The notes: generated from the letters alone by a model not told the origin. A DNA stretch of 36,659 bases from Cyanobium sp. T1B-Tous (GCF_024345475.1 NZ_JAGQBE010000020.1:1-36659); one strand, 5' to 3'. Positions 26,787 through 35,838 are shown, counted from the first letter of the stretch. Translations and numbers: made by a program.

Positions 26787-26817
26787 TGTCCCTTGGCCTT
26801 GATACGGCCTAGGGACA
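26787..26817 (+). terminator. Hairpin after yfiH with an overlapping alternative pairing
   Basis: TGTCCCT-T-GGCC (26787-26798) pairs with GGCC-T-AGGGACA (26806-26817) with one T-T mismatch around a 7-base loop. The last arm, GGGACACGA (26812-26820), can instead pair with TCGTGTCCC (26761-26769) at the end of the yfiH coding sequence: perfect 9-base arms. The two foldings exclude one another. No U-tract follows, so a plain rho-independent terminator is not certain. Confidence 0.45.
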
Positions 26818-26830
26818 CGAACTTGCTGCA

Positions 26831-26849
26831 ATGCGATCCGTCATCGCAT
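26831..26849. promoter_or_regulatory. Perfect inverted repeat upstream of cyAbrB (possible operator)
   Basis: ATGCGAT (26831-26837) and ATCGCAT (26843-26849) are perfect 7-base inverted arms with a 5-base spacer. They lie 20 bases before a possible -35 box of the cyAbrB promoter. Such symmetry fits a dimeric repressor site; it could also be a small hairpin. Function inferred from position. Confidence 0.35.
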
Positions 26850-26868
26850 CGAATTCCCGCCCCCTTGC

Positions 26869-26898
26869 TTGCAGCGGGACCCTGCACTGCGCAATAAT
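26869..26898 (+). promoter_or_regulatory. Possible sigma70-type promoter of cyAbrB
   Basis: TTGCAG (26869-26874) and AATAAT (26893-26898) are spaced 18 bases apart, giving a start site near 26905. That would leave a leader of only about 10 bases before the ATG at 26914. The -10 fits well, the -35 moderately. No Shine-Dalgarno is evident ahead of the ATG. Confidence 0.4.
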
Positions 26899-26913
26899 GC
26901 GGATGTTGCATAA

Positions 26914-27285
26914 ATGTCATCCATGCTCACTGGCGCTGACCTCCTCGCGAAGGTCAAGGAACTCGGGGATGTGAGCAAGTCCGATCTCGTGAGAGCTTGC
27001 GGCTATGTCTCACACAAAAAAGACGGCTCAGAGCGGCTCAATTTCACGGCCTTCTATGAGGCCCTGCTCAACGCCAAAGGCGTGGATTTCGGCAGCACGG
27101 CTAAAACGGGCAAAGGCGGCCGCAAGCTCAGCTTCAACACCAAGGTGCAATTCAACGGCAACCTGATGGTGGGCAAGGCCTACACCGCCATGCTCGACCT
27201 CAAGCCCGGCGATGAATTTGAAATCAAGCTGGGTCGCAAGCAGATCCGTCTGGTGCCCCTGGGGGCTGAAGACGAGGAGGAGTGA
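26914..27285 (+). CDS. Cyanobacterial AbrB-type transcription regulator (cyAbrB)
   Basis: This 123-residue protein is of the cyAbrB family, essential or global DNA-binding regulators found only in cyanobacteria. The N-terminal half (MLTGADLLAKVKELGDVSKS, then LVRACGYVSHKKDG) is family-typical. The C-terminal half is the AbrB-like swapped-hairpin domain (KVQFNGNLMVGKAYTAMLDL, then GDEFEIKLGRKQIRLV), with an acidic tail. In Synechocystis, cyAbrB proteins control CO2-concentrating and nitrogen genes, so its presence 18 kb from the cso locus is suggestive only. Its 3' end overlaps the opposite-strand FAD gene by 62 bases. A second ATG at 26923 could also be the start. Confidence 0.93.
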   Translation: MSSMLTGADLLAKVKELGDVSKSDLVRACGYVSHKKDGSERLNFTAFYEALLNAKGVDFGSTAKTGKGGRKLSFNTKVQFNGNLMVGKAYTAMLDLKPGDEFEIKLGRKQIRLVPLGAEDEEE

Positions 27286-28966
27286 TCGCCAGGGCCACCT
27301 GCTCGGCGACCTTGATGCCATCGATCGCCGCCGACAGGATCCCTCCGGCATAACCGGCCCCCTCCCCGGCCGGATACAACCCTGGGGTGTTGCAGCACTC
27401 CATGGTTGTGCCATCTCTGGGCAGGCGCACGGGCGATGAGGTGCGGGTTTCCACGCCCGTGAGCAACGCGTCGTGCATCAGAAAACCGGGGATGCGGCGC
27501 GCAAAGGCCGGCAGCGCTTCGCGCATTGCCGTCAGCACAAACTCCGGCAAGCAATCGTCCAGGGCCCCGAACTGCACCCCTGGCTGGTAGGAGGGCTCCA
27601 CGCCCTGGGCCGCCGTCAGGCTGGGCCGGTGGGCCAGAAAATCCCCCACCCGTTGGGCCGGCGCCCGATAACTGGATCCGCCAGCGACAAAGGCCCGCGC
27701 TTCCCAATGGCGCTGGAAGGCCACGCCGGCCAGCGGATCTTCCGGTCCCTCGCCGTAGGGCAGCAGATCTGCCAGTTCCACGGTCACGACGATGCCGCTG
27801 TTGGCGTTGCGCTCATTGCGGGTGTGCTGACTCATGCCATTGGTCACCACGTGTCCCTCCTCGGAGGTGGCGCCCACCACCAGCCCCCCCGGACACATGC
27901 AGAAGCTGTAGACGCTGCGCCCCGCGGTGGCCGGGTCTTTGCAGTGGTGCACCAACTTGTACTCGGCCGGCCCCAGCCGGGGATGGCCCGCGGCCTCTCC
28001 CCAGCGGGCCCGGTCAATCAGGCTCTGGGGGTGTTCGATGCGCAGACCCACCGCAAAGGGCTTGGGCTGCATCGCCACACCGCTGGCCTTGAGCATGGCG
28101 AAGCTGTCGCGGGCGCTGTGGCCCAGGGCCAGCACCACCTGACGGGCGGCGATCCTCTCCCCCCCAGCCAGCCACAGGCCCTGCACGGAGCGGTCTTCCT
28201 CCGCCAGCTCCAAGCCCTCCACCCGGGCGCCGAACCGCACCTCCCCGCCCAGGGCCTCAATGCGCTGGCGCAGGCCGCGCACCACCGTGGCCAACTTGTA
28301 GGTGCCGATATGGGGATGGTGCAGGGTGAGGATCTCGGGATTGGCCCCAGCCGCCACCAACTCCTCCAGCACCTTGCGCACGTAGGGCTTGGCTTCGCTC
28401 ACCTGGCTGTAGAGCTTGCCGTCGGAGAAGGTGCCGGCACCGCCCTCGCCGAACTGGGCATTGGATTCGGGATCAAAAACCCGGGTGCCCTTCCAGAAGC
28501 CGAAGGTGTCGGCGGTGCGCTCTCGGATGGCCTTGCCGCGCTCCAGCAGCAGGGGGCGGAACCCCATCTGGGCCAGGAGCAGGGCGGCAAAGTAGCCACA
28601 GGGACCAGCCCCCACCACCACCGGACGCGGGGAACAGCCCGTGGCGGACGCCACCGGTTGGTAGGTGGTGTCGGGGCTGGGCCGCAGATGGGGATCGCCG
28701 GCGAAGCGCTTGAGCAGGCGTGCCTCAGCTCGGGCATCCAGGGCCAGCTCGAGATCCAGGCTGTAAACCAGCGCAATCGCCTGGGGCTTGCGGGCGTCGA
28801 CGCTGCGTTTGACCAGCCGCAGGCCCTGCAGCTGGTGGGGCTCCAGCCGTAGCCGCCGGCACACCGCGGCCTCCAGGTCGGCCTCGCTGTGGTCGAGGGG
28901 CAGCTTCAGTTCGCTCAGCCGCAGCACAGCCAACTCCTGCCGGAGCCCTTCCGGCGATGGGTCCAC
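27224..28966 (-). CDS. FAD-dependent dehydrogenase of the YtfP/COG2509 type
   Basis: This 580-residue flavoprotein has a Rossmann FAD motif VVVGAGPCGYFAALLLAQMG near residue 120, preceded by an N-terminal alpha/beta domain typical of this group. Later features include NAQFGEGGAGTFSDGKLYSQ, VLALGHSARDSFAML and a Gly-rich FAD-binding end (PAGEGAGYAGGILSAAIDG). Substrate and role are not established for this group. It starts at a GTG (28966); a nearby ATG is out of frame. The final 20 codons overlap cyAbrB on the other strand, so each transcript could act as antisense to the other. Confidence 0.88.
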   Translation of the reverse strand: MDPSPEGLRQELAVLRLSELKLPLDHSEADLEAAVCRRLRLEPHQLQGLRLVKRSVDARKPQAIALVYSLDLELALDARAEARLLKRFAGDPHLRPSPDTTYQPVASATGCSPRPVVVGAGPCGYFAALLLAQMGFRPLLLERGKAIRERTADTFGFWKGTRVFDPESNAQFGEGGAGTFSDGKLYSQVSEAKPYVRKVLEELVAAGANPEILTLHHPHIGTYKLATVVRGLRQRIEALGGEVRFGARVEGLELAEEDRSVQGLWLAGGERIAARQVVLALGHSARDSFAMLKASGVAMQPKPFAVGLRIEHPQSLIDRARWGEAAGHPRLGPAEYKLVHHCKDPATAGRSVYSFCMCPGGLVVGATSEEGHVVTNGMSQHTRNERNANSGIVVTVELADLLPYGEGPEDPLAGVAFQRHWEARAFVAGGSSYRAPAQRVGDFLAHRPSLTAAQGVEPSYQPGVQFGALDDCLPEFVLTAMREALPAFARRIPGFLMHDALLTGVETRTSSPVRLPRDGTTMECCNTPGLYPAGEGAGYAGGILSAAIDGIKVAEQVALAITPPRLQPPGAPDGSACDPA

Positions 28967-29183
28967 TTCATGGCGTTATTCCAGCAGTCGCTGGGTCAGC
29001 CAACCGGAAATCGCCGGAGACTGCCAGGGTGGATGTTGCTGCGCTGCCGGTTCGATGGGGATCACCCACTGCCCCCTCTGCGTTGCCCTGGCGGTGATGT
29101 GTGTGCTGCGGGCCACGGCCCATGGCACCCTGCTGTGGAAACTGGCCCGTTAGGCGGCCTCGCCCGCGCCCCTCCCCCCTGCC

Positions 29184-30248
29184 ATGGATCCGAGGTTCGG
29201 AGTCACCCTCAGCCGCCGGAGCTTTCTCAGCCTGGCCGGCCTGGCGCTGGGAGCCTGGGCCCTCACCCCAGGGCCATCCCGCGCCTCCGGAATCAAGCTG
29301 CCCCGCCGCGGCGACCTGCGTCTGGTGGCCATCAGCGATCTCAACAGCAGCTATGGCTCCACCAGCTACCTGCCGGAGGTGCTGCGGGCCGTGGAGCTGA
29401 TCCCCAGCTGGAAACCCGACCTGGTGCTCTGCGGCGGCGACATGGTGGCCGGCCAGAAGCTGGGCCTCAGCCGCGTGCACCTGAGTGCGATGTGGGCCTC
29501 CTTCCACCGCCAACTGCTCGCGCCCCTGGAGCGGGCCGGGCTGCCCGTGGCCATCACCATGGGCAACCACGACGCCTCGTCGGCCCGCTCCGGCGGCCGC
29601 TACACCTTCGAACTCGACCGCCAGGAGGCGGAGCGTTACTGGCGCGGGCAGCAGGACGCCCTCGGCCTGAAGTTCGTGGATGCCAGCCGGTTCCCCTTCG
29701 CCTACAGCGTGCGCCAGCACGACCTGTTCCTGCTGGTGTGGGACGCCTCCTCCGCCACGGTGCCCGCCGAGCAGGTGGCCTGGGCAGAGCAACAACTGCG
29801 CAGTCCGCAGGCCCGCTCGGCCCGGCTCCGGCTGGTGCTGGGCCACCTGCCCCTGCTGGCGGTGGGCCAGGGCCGCGACCGCCCCGGCGACGTGCTGCAG
29901 CAGAGCGAAGCCCTGCGCCAGCTGCTGGAACGCACCGGGGCCCACGCCTACATCAGTGGACACCACCACGCCTACTTCCCCGGTCGGGTGGGCCAGCTGG
30001 ATCTGTTGAACCTCGGTGCCCTGGGCAGCGGCCCACGCCGGCGCCTGCAGGACAGCACACCACCGGTGCAGACCCTCACCCTGATCGACGCCTTCTGGCC
30101 CCAGGGCGAAGGGGCCACCGATGGCAGCTCGGCGGGCCGCACGGTGTACACCACCTACAACATGGCCACCCTGGAGCCCATCCGGAGTCAGCAGCTGCCA
30201 GCCCAGATCCGCCCCAGCCAGGGCCCGCTGCTGCGCCGGATCGGATAG
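29184..30248 (+). CDS. Tat-exported calcineurin-like metallophosphoesterase
   Basis: This 354-residue metallophosphoesterase has a twin-arginine signal peptide (LSRRSFLSLAGLALGAWAL), so it probably acts folded in the periplasm. The catalytic blocks are present: AISDLNSS, where the usual DxH is DxN, GGDMVAG (GDxx), GNHDAS, GHLPLLA and SGHHHAYF. The Asn in the first block replaces a metal-binding His, which may change metal preference. The substrate is unknown. ATG at 29184; converges with ppsA with 18 bases between stops. The 217 bases before it hold no convincing gene. Confidence 0.88.
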   Translation: MDPRFGVTLSRRSFLSLAGLALGAWALTPGPSRASGIKLPRRGDLRLVAISDLNSSYGSTSYLPEVLRAVELIPSWKPDLVLCGGDMVAGQKLGLSRVHLSAMWASFHRQLLAPLERAGLPVAITMGNHDASSARSGGRYTFELDRQEAERYWRGQQDALGLKFVDASRFPFAYSVRQHDLFLLVWDASSATVPAEQVAWAEQQLRSPQARSARLRLVLGHLPLLAVGQGRDRPGDVLQQSEALRQLLERTGAHAYISGHHHAYFPGRVGQLDLLNLGALGSGPRRRLQDSTPPVQTLTLIDAFWPQGEGATDGSSAGRTVYTTYNMATLEPIRSQQLPAQIRPSQGPLLRRIG

Positions 30249-30266
30249 GCGAAGCCAGGGAGGCGC

Positions 30267-32684
30267 TCAGCCCAGGCTGGCTTCGATCCGGGCCACCTCC
30301 AGGCGGGTGGCGATCAGGGCATCGGGGTTGAGGCTGATCGAATCGATGCCCTCCTCCACCAGAAAGCGGGCGAAATCGGGATAGTCGCTGGGGGCCTGGC
30401 CGCAGATGCCGATCTTGCGGCCGCAGCGGTGGGCCGTCTGGATCGCAAGCCGGATCATGGCCTTCACGGTGGGATGGCGCTCGTCGAACAGGTCGGCCAC
30501 CAACGCGGAATCCCGATCCAGGCCCAGGGTGAGCTGGGTGAGGTCGTTGGAGCCGATCGAAAAGCCATCGAAACGCTCGGCAAACGCCTCGGCCCCCACC
30601 ACATTGCTGGGCAGCTCGCACATCACATACACCTCCAAGCCGTTCTCGCCCCGCACCAGGCCCGAGCGGGCCATTTCCGCCAGCACCCGGTCCCCCTCCT
30701 CCGGGGTGCGGCAGAAGGGCACCATCGGGATCACGTTGGTGAGACCCATGTGGTCGCGCACCCGCCGGAAGGCCTGGCATTCCAGGGCAAAGGCCTCGCG
30801 GAAAGCGGCGGCGTAGTAACGCGACGCCCCCCGCCAGCCGATCATCGGATTTTCCTCGCTGGGTTCGAAGGCGCCACCGCCGAGGAGGCGGGCATATTCG
30901 TTGCTCTTGAAATCGGAGAAGCGCAGGATCACCGGCCTGGGGTAGAAGGCCGCCGCGATGCGGGCCATGCCCTGGGCCAACAGATCCACGTAGTACTCCG
31001 CCGGGCTGGGATGGCCCGCCGTGAGCCGGTGGATCTCCTGGCGTTGTCCCGCATCGGCCACCCGCTCCGGCTGGAGCAGGGCCATCGGATGCACCTTGAT
31101 GTGGTTGGCGATGATGAACTCCAGCCGGGCCAGGCCCACCCCGTCGCAGGGGATGGCGGCCAGGTTGAAGGCCTCCTCCGGATTGCCCACGTTCATCAGG
31201 ATCCGGGTGCGGGTGGCGGGCAGGTCGCCGATGGCCTGCTCCGTCACCGAAAACGGCAACGTGCCCCGGTAGACCCGGCCCACATCGCCCTCGCAGCAGC
31301 TGATCGTGATGGCATCGCCGTCGTGGATGCGGCGGGTGGCCTCCCCGGTGCCGACGATGGCGGTGATGCCCATCTCCCGGGCAATGATCGCCGCGTGGCA
31401 GGTCCGCCCCCCCTGGTCAGTCACCACGCCGCTGGCCCGCTTGAGGATCGGCTCCCAGTCGGGATCGGTGCGCTCGGTGATCAGCAGATCGCCGCTCTCG
31501 AAGCGCTCGATTTCGGAGGGATGGCGGATCACCCGGGCCACGCCGCTGCTCACGGAGGCGCCGATGGCGCGGCCGCTCACCAGCAGGTCGGCCTGGTGGG
31601 GCGCCAGGTGCCAGCTGCGCAGCACCGCCTGTTGCTGCCGCGACTGCACGGTTTCAGGGCGGGCCTGGAGGATGAACAGCTCTCCGGTGAGGCCGTCCTT
31701 CGCCCACTCGATGTCCATCGGCGTGGGGGTGCCGCGCCGGGCGCTGTAGTGGCGCTCAATCCGACAGGCCCAGCGCGCCAGGATGAGGCAGTCGTCGTCG
31801 CTGAGGGCAAAGCGCTCGCGCTCGGCCTGGGGCACCGGCTCGTTGTGTACGGGCGCCCCATCTCCCCGTTGCGCCGGGCCAACCACCATCCGGATCGCCT
31901 TGCTGCCCAGCCGCTTGCTGAGGATCGGCGCGAAGCCCTGCTCCAAGGTGGGCTTGAAGATCAGCACCTCATCGGGGTTAACGGCGCCCTGCACCACGTT
32001 CTCGCCCAGGCCATAGGCGGCGGTGAGCAGCACCGCATCCCGGAACCCGGTTTCGGTGTCGATGCTGAACATCACGCCGGCGCAGGCCCGATCCGAGCGC
32101 ACCATGCGCTGCACCCCGATCGAGAGGGCCACCTCCAGGTGATCGAAACCGTTCAGCTGGCGGTAGGAGATCGCCCGGTCGGTGAACAGCGAGGCGTAAC
32201 AGCGCCGGCAGGCCGCCAGCAGGGCCTCCTCCCCCTCAATGTGCAGGAAGGTTTCCTGCTGGCCGGCAAAGCTGGCGTCGGGGAGGTCTTCGGCGGTGGC
32301 GCTGGAGCGCACGGCCACCGCCGGCAACGTGCCGTCAGGGGCAGCCAGCTGCCGATAGGCCTCCAGGATCGCATCGGTGAGGTCGGCGGGGAGGGCCGCC
32401 TCCAGCAGCAGATGGCGGGCAGCCTTGCCGGCATGCTGTAGGGCCGCGAGATCGTTCGCATCCAGGGCCCCCAGCAGCTCCTGGAGAGGACCGATCAAGC
32501 CATTGCTGCGCAGCAGGTGGCGGTAGGCGGCGGCGGTGGTGGCGAAGCCGCCCGGCACCCGCACCCCCTGATCGCCGAGCTCGCGGATCATCTCGCCCAG
32601 GGAGGCGTTCTTTCCCCCCACATCAGCGATCGCCTCGATGCCCACCGCAGCGAAGGGCACCACCAGGGTTTCGGCAGAGAGCAT
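30267..32684 (-). CDS. ppsA: Phosphoenolpyruvate synthase
   Basis: This 805-residue enzyme makes PEP from pyruvate and ATP, giving AMP and phosphate. The N-terminal ATP-grasp domain has DVGGKNASLGEMI and AVRSSATAEDLPDASFAGQQ. The swivelling domain has GGRTCHAAIIAREMG with the phosphorylated His430. The C-terminal barrel includes IGSNDLTQLTLGLDRDS and GICGQAPSDYP with the catalytic Cys. The ATG at 32684 is the family start. Divergent from the small secreted-protein gene. Confidence 0.97.
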   Translation of the reverse strand: MLSAETLVVPFAAVGIEAIADVGGKNASLGEMIRELGDQGVRVPGGFATTAAAYRHLLRSNGLIGPLQELLGALDANDLAALQHAGKAARHLLLEAALPADLTDAILEAYRQLAAPDGTLPAVAVRSSATAEDLPDASFAGQQETFLHIEGEEALLAACRRCYASLFTDRAISYRQLNGFDHLEVALSIGVQRMVRSDRACAGVMFSIDTETGFRDAVLLTAAYGLGENVVQGAVNPDEVLIFKPTLEQGFAPILSKRLGSKAIRMVVGPAQRGDGAPVHNEPVPQAERERFALSDDDCLILARWACRIERHYSARRGTPTPMDIEWAKDGLTGELFILQARPETVQSRQQQAVLRSWHLAPHQADLLVSGRAIGASVSSGVARVIRHPSEIERFESGDLLITERTDPDWEPILKRASGVVTDQGGRTCHAAIIAREMGITAIVGTGEATRRIHDGDAITISCCEGDVGRVYRGTLPFSVTEQAIGDLPATRTRILMNVGNPEEAFNLAAIPCDGVGLARLEFIIANHIKVHPMALLQPERVADAGQRQEIHRLTAGHPSPAEYYVDLLAQGMARIAAAFYPRPVILRFSDFKSNEYARLLGGGAFEPSEENPMIGWRGASRYYAAAFREAFALECQAFRRVRDHMGLTNVIPMVPFCRTPEEGDRVLAEMARSGLVRGENGLEVYVMCELPSNVVGAEAFAERFDGFSIGSNDLTQLTLGLDRDSALVADLFDERHPTVKAMIRLAIQTAHRCGRKIGICGQAPSDYPDFARFLVEEGIDSISLNPDALIATRLEVARIEASLG

Positions 32685-32831
32685 CTGACCAAGGCAGCCA
32701 ACCCCGACTCTGGCGCCGTTGGGCGCCGTTGGGGCAACTGTGAAGCCCGCCCAGCCGGCCCCTCACCCCCTATCGCGGACCGGAATCGGGTGCCACAGTG
32801 GGGCGTGCCCGTTCGTCGTCCAACGATTTCC

Positions 32832-33272
32832 GTGTCCCGTTCTCCCCTGGCCTGGATCGCAGCCTCCGCCGTTGGCACGACAGCCCTGCTGCTGGGTGCA
32901 CCAGCCCTGGCCCAGTCCGGAGCCGCGGCTGCAGCGGCGGCCAAGCCCGCCTCCGTCGAGACGATGAACGACATGGCCCTGGCCGCCGCCGTCAACGTCT
33001 GTGAGCTGGCGGTGGAGCAGAAGGTGCCGGTCCAGAACGCCGTCATCTCCAATGCCAAGGCCATCACCTACGTGGTGACCGCAGCCCACGGCGGTCAGAT
33101 CGCCGGAGCCGGAAAGCTGGAGGCCTCCCAGATCGTCAACGGCACGATCGTGCAGATTGTCGGCCGGGTGAAGCAGGGCTGCTATCCCAAAATCACGGCC
33201 GACGACAAGAAATTTGTCGACGAGGTGATCGCCCAGTTCACCGCCCAGGCCAAACAACAGCAGAAGAAGTAA
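32832..33272 (+). CDS. Conserved cyanobacterial secreted protein, function unknown
   Basis: This gene encodes a protein of about 146 residues with a signal peptide (Val-Ser-Arg then WIAASAVGTTALLLGAPALAQ). The mature domain contains MNDMALAAAVNVCELAVEQK, VISNAKAITYVVTAAHGGQI and VQIVGRVKQGCYPK, with two conserved-looking Cys that may pair. I think this is the small secreted protein found across picocyanobacteria, sometimes mislabelled a cAMP phosphodiesterase; nothing here supports that enzyme. I favour the GTG at 32832; another GTG at 32805 would add nine residues. No clear ribosome-binding site is seen for either. Confidence 0.78.
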   Translation: MSRSPLAWIAASAVGTTALLLGAPALAQSGAAAAAAAKPASVETMNDMALAAAVNVCELAVEQKVPVQNAVISNAKAITYVVTAAHGGQIAGAGKLEASQIVNGTIVQIVGRVKQGCYPKITADDKKFVDEVIAQFTAQAKQQQKK

Positions 33273-33357
33273 CCGGCTCGAGCAGTCACGCGATCAGCCG
33301 CCCCTGCGATCGATCGGGAGTTACGGCTCAATCCAAATCGGCCCAAGCCAATCGGTT

Positions 33358-33564
33358 TCAGTCCTGATCCGAGCTCTCAGGAGCACTCTCGGGGAGCAGC
33401 TGGGCGAGCAGACCCGCGGCCATCAGCACGCCCCCGAGGGTCAGCGCCAATCCCTTGTTGCTGGCCGCGGGGCCGTCACTCCAGACTCCCGCCGCCAGAA
33501 AGGCTCCCCCCAGCAATAGGGAGGGCACCAGCACGATGCCCTTGGCAGTGCGGTTCAGGCTCAC
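33358..33564 (-). CDS. Small membrane protein (possibly DUF3188-like)
   Basis: This protein of about 68 residues has two hydrophobic segments (GIVLVPSLLLGGAFLAAGV and LALTLGGVLMAAGLLAQLL) and an acidic tail (PESAPESSDQD). It starts SLNRTAKG after a GTG at 33564. The layout recalls small DUF3188 membrane proteins of cyanobacteria, but I cannot confirm it. It follows the SNase-like gene by 22 bases on the same strand and may be the last gene of the ilvB run. A longer form from 33606 is possible. Confidence 0.6.
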   Translation of the reverse strand: MSLNRTAKGIVLVPSLLLGGAFLAAGVWSDGPAASNKGLALTLGGVLMAAGLLAQLLPESAPESSDQD

Positions 33565-33586
33565 AGGCTCGCAGGAAACAGGGGGA

Positions 33587-33955
33587 TCAAGCGCCGACCC
33601 TGGCACAGTCGCCGGGGGCTATGGGATCAGTTTCGGCCAGGCCAGCAGCAATCAGGCCGGCGCCCAGGTCGTCAGCCGAGCCGATCTTCTGAACACGCGC
33701 CAGCAGCACCCCCTGGTCCTGGCCCATGGGACGCAGGTTGACCCGGCTGTGTCGGGGCACGGCCTGACGCAACCAGGCCAGGGCCCGATCCTGCTGCGCC
33801 TCAGGCACCGCAATACAGGCCAGTTCAACGGTGTAGCTGCGGTTCTGATCGCCCAGCTGCAGCAGGGTGGCCCCACGCACCTGCAGCACTTCAGCGGCAG
33901 CGGCGACGCCGGGCCACAACAACATCAAGGCCAGGAAGCCGGCGAACCACCTCAA
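33587..33955 (-). CDS. Secreted SNase-fold protein with degenerate active site
   Basis: This gene encodes a protein of about 122 residues: a signal peptide ([18 protein letters not shown]) and then an SNase-like beta-barrel. The start [19 protein letters not shown] and the block [16 protein letters not shown] align in pattern with the DGDT and RLxxIDxPE motifs of staphylococcal nuclease. The Asp residues of DGDT and the catalytic Arg are replaced (RGAT; VELACI), so nuclease activity is unlikely. The TTG start (33955) overlaps the ilvB stop as TTGA, which favours coupling to ilvB. Family assignment is by motif pattern; another OB-fold-like secreted protein is possible. Confidence 0.65.
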   Translation of the reverse strand: MRWFAGFLALMLLWPGVAAAAEVLQVRGATLLQLGDQNRSYTVELACIAVPEAQQDRALAWLRQAVPRHSRVNLRPMGQDQGVLLARVQKIGSADDLGAGLIAAGLAETDPIAPGDCARVGA

Positions 33956-35838
33956 AGCTTGGCGCCACAGCTGGGGCAGAACAGATGGGCACTTTCGGTG
34001 GTGCTGCCGCAGGCGTGGCAATGGCGACTGGTGTCGATGGCCAGTTCCGGATGGCTGGGCAGGCCCACCATCTGGGCATTGCTGGCTCCCGGCGGCACCA
34101 TCGGATAGCAGTTTTCATTGCGGCGCACCTTCACATCAATGAAGGCGGGCCCGGGATGGTCGAGGGCCTCCTGAAGCTGCTGGCGCAGGGTGGATCGCTC
34201 CTCGATGCACACCCCCCGAACCCCAAACGCCTCGGCCAGGGCGGCGAAATCAGGCATGCCACCGGTCATCTCCGAGGCGGAGTAGCGCTCGCCGTAGAAG
34301 CTCTCCTGCCATTGGCGCACCATGCCCTGCCAGCCGTTGTTGAGCACCACCACCTTCACGGGCAGGTTGTACTGGCTGAGGGTGCCGAGCTCCTGGATGT
34401 TCATCAGGATGCTGGCGTCGCCGGCGACGCAGATCACTTGCTCCCCAGGGAAGGCGGTCTGCACGCCCATGGCGGCGGGCATGCCGAAGCCCATGGTGCC
34501 CAGGCCGGCCGAGCTGATCCAGCGGCGGGGGCCATTGTGGAGGAACTGGGCCGCCCACATCTGGTGTTGCCCCACATCGGTGGTGTAAAAGGCGTCCGGA
34601 GCCAGCTCCCGCAGGGCGACCACCACCTCCTGAGGGGCGATGTCGCCTTCCGGTGCGGGCACCACGAGGGGATAGTGCTGCTTCCAGGTCTCGATGCGCT
34701 GCAACCAGGCCTCGGTGCGGCCCTCCGAGCTGTCCTGGGCTGACGCGGCCAGAAGGGCCGCCAGAGCAGCCTGCACATCGGCCACGAGCGCCACGTCCGG
34801 CAGGCGGGTCTTGCCCATCTCAGCCGCATCGATATCGATGTGGATCACCTGGGCCCGGGGGGCGAAGCCATCCAGCCGGCCCGTGACCCGATCGTCGAAG
34901 CGGGCACCGGTGGCGATCAACAGATCGCATTCGGTGACGGCGAAATTGGCATAGGCGGTGCCGTGCATGCCGAGCATCCCCACCGACTGGGGGTGTTTCT
35001 CGTCGAAGGCCCCTTTGCCCATCAAGGTGGTGGTGACGGGCAGCCGGAACCGCTCCGCCAGCTGCTTGACCGCCTCGTGGGCGCCGCTGCTGATGGCGCC
35101 CCCGCCCACGTAGAGGAGCGGACGCCGCGCCTGCCGGATCAGGGCCAGGGCGGCGGCCACCGCAGCGGGATCCGGGCTGACCGGCAGCTTGAAGCCGGCG
35201 GGAATGGCCGTGCCGGGGGCCACCGGGGTGTAGTCGAATTCCTCCAGGCCCACGTCCTTGGGGACGTCGATCAACACCGGACCAGGCCGCCCACTGGCGG
35301 CAATCAGGAAGGCTTCGGCGACGATCCGACCGATGTCGCGGGGATCGCGCACCACCCAGGAGTGCTTCACGATCGGCAGGGTGATGCCGAAAATGTCGGT
35401 TTCCTGGAAGGCGTCGGTGCCGATCGACGCCCGGGGCACCTGACCGGTGATCACCACCATCGGCACCGAATCCATCTGGGCCGTGGCGATGCCCGTCACC
35501 AGGTTGGTGGCGCCGGGGCCTGAGGTGCCGAAGCACACACCCACCTCGCCGGTGGCCCGGGCGTAGGCATCGGCCGCATGGGTGCCGCCCTGCTCATGGC
35601 GCACCAGGATGTGCTTGAGCCAGCCCCGGGACTCGGCCTTGTGCAGCTCGTCGTAGATGGGCAGGATCGCCCCGCCGGGATAGCCAAAAATGTGCTTCAC
35701 CCCATGGCGATGGAGCGCGTCCATCAGGGCGTACCCACCGTTCACCCGCTGGGGTGCGGTGCCGTCAGCGGCAGAACTGCCACCACTCGCGGTGGCCGGA
35801 GCGGACAGGGCCGCAGGTGTGAGGGGCGTCAGCGTCAC
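33952..35838 (-). CDS. ilvB: Acetolactate synthase large subunit with C-terminal zinc-ribbon tail
   Basis: This 628-residue TPP enzyme condenses pyruvate (or pyruvate with 2-ketobutyrate) in branched-chain amino acid synthesis. It has [17 protein letters not shown] (catalytic Glu), [31 protein letters not shown], the TPP/Mg motif [14 protein letters not shown]...NNGWQGM, and [20 protein letters not shown]. Residues 1-30 are a Pro/Ala/Ser-rich extension. Beyond the usual end there is a tail of about 45 residues with [10 protein letters not shown]...FCPSCGAKL, two CxxC pairs that look like a zinc ribbon. It starts at a GTG (35838), 29 bases after the M23 gene. Confidence 0.94.
   Translation of the reverse strand: MTLTPLTPAALSAPATASGGSSAADGTAPQRVNGGYALMDALHRHGVKHIFGYPGGAILPIYDELHKAESRGWLKHILVRHEQGGTHAADAYARATGEVGVCFGTSGPGATNLVTGIATAQMDSVPMVVITGQVPRASIGTDAFQETDIFGITLPIVKHSWVVRDPRDIGRIVAEAFLIAASGRPGPVLIDVPKDVGLEEFDYTPVAPGTAIPAGFKLPVSPDPAAVAAALALIRQARRPLLYVGGGAISSGAHEAVKQLAERFRLPVTTTLMGKGAFDEKHPQSVGMLGMHGTAYANFAVTECDLLIATGARFDDRVTGRLDGFAPRAQVIHIDIDAAEMGKTRLPDVALVADVQAALAALLAASAQDSSEGRTEAWLQRIETWKQHYPLVVPAPEGDIAPQEVVVALRELAPDAFYTTDVGQHQMWAAQFLHNGPRRWISSAGLGTMGFGMPAAMGVQTAFPGEQVICVAGDASILMNIQELGTLSQYNLPVKVVVLNNGWQGMVRQWQESFYGERYSASEMTGGMPDFAALAEAFGVRGVCIEERSTLRQQLQEALDHPGPAFIDVKVRRNENCYPMVPPGASNAQMVGLPSHPELAIDTSRHCHACGSTTESAHLFCPSCGAKL

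Noticed and set aside
29055-29153. A 32-codon open frame with a hydrophobic stretch between the FAD gene and the metallophosphoesterase gene.
   Set aside because: It has no Shine-Dalgarno, no recognisable family, a Cys-rich odd composition and no support beyond an ATG; not called.
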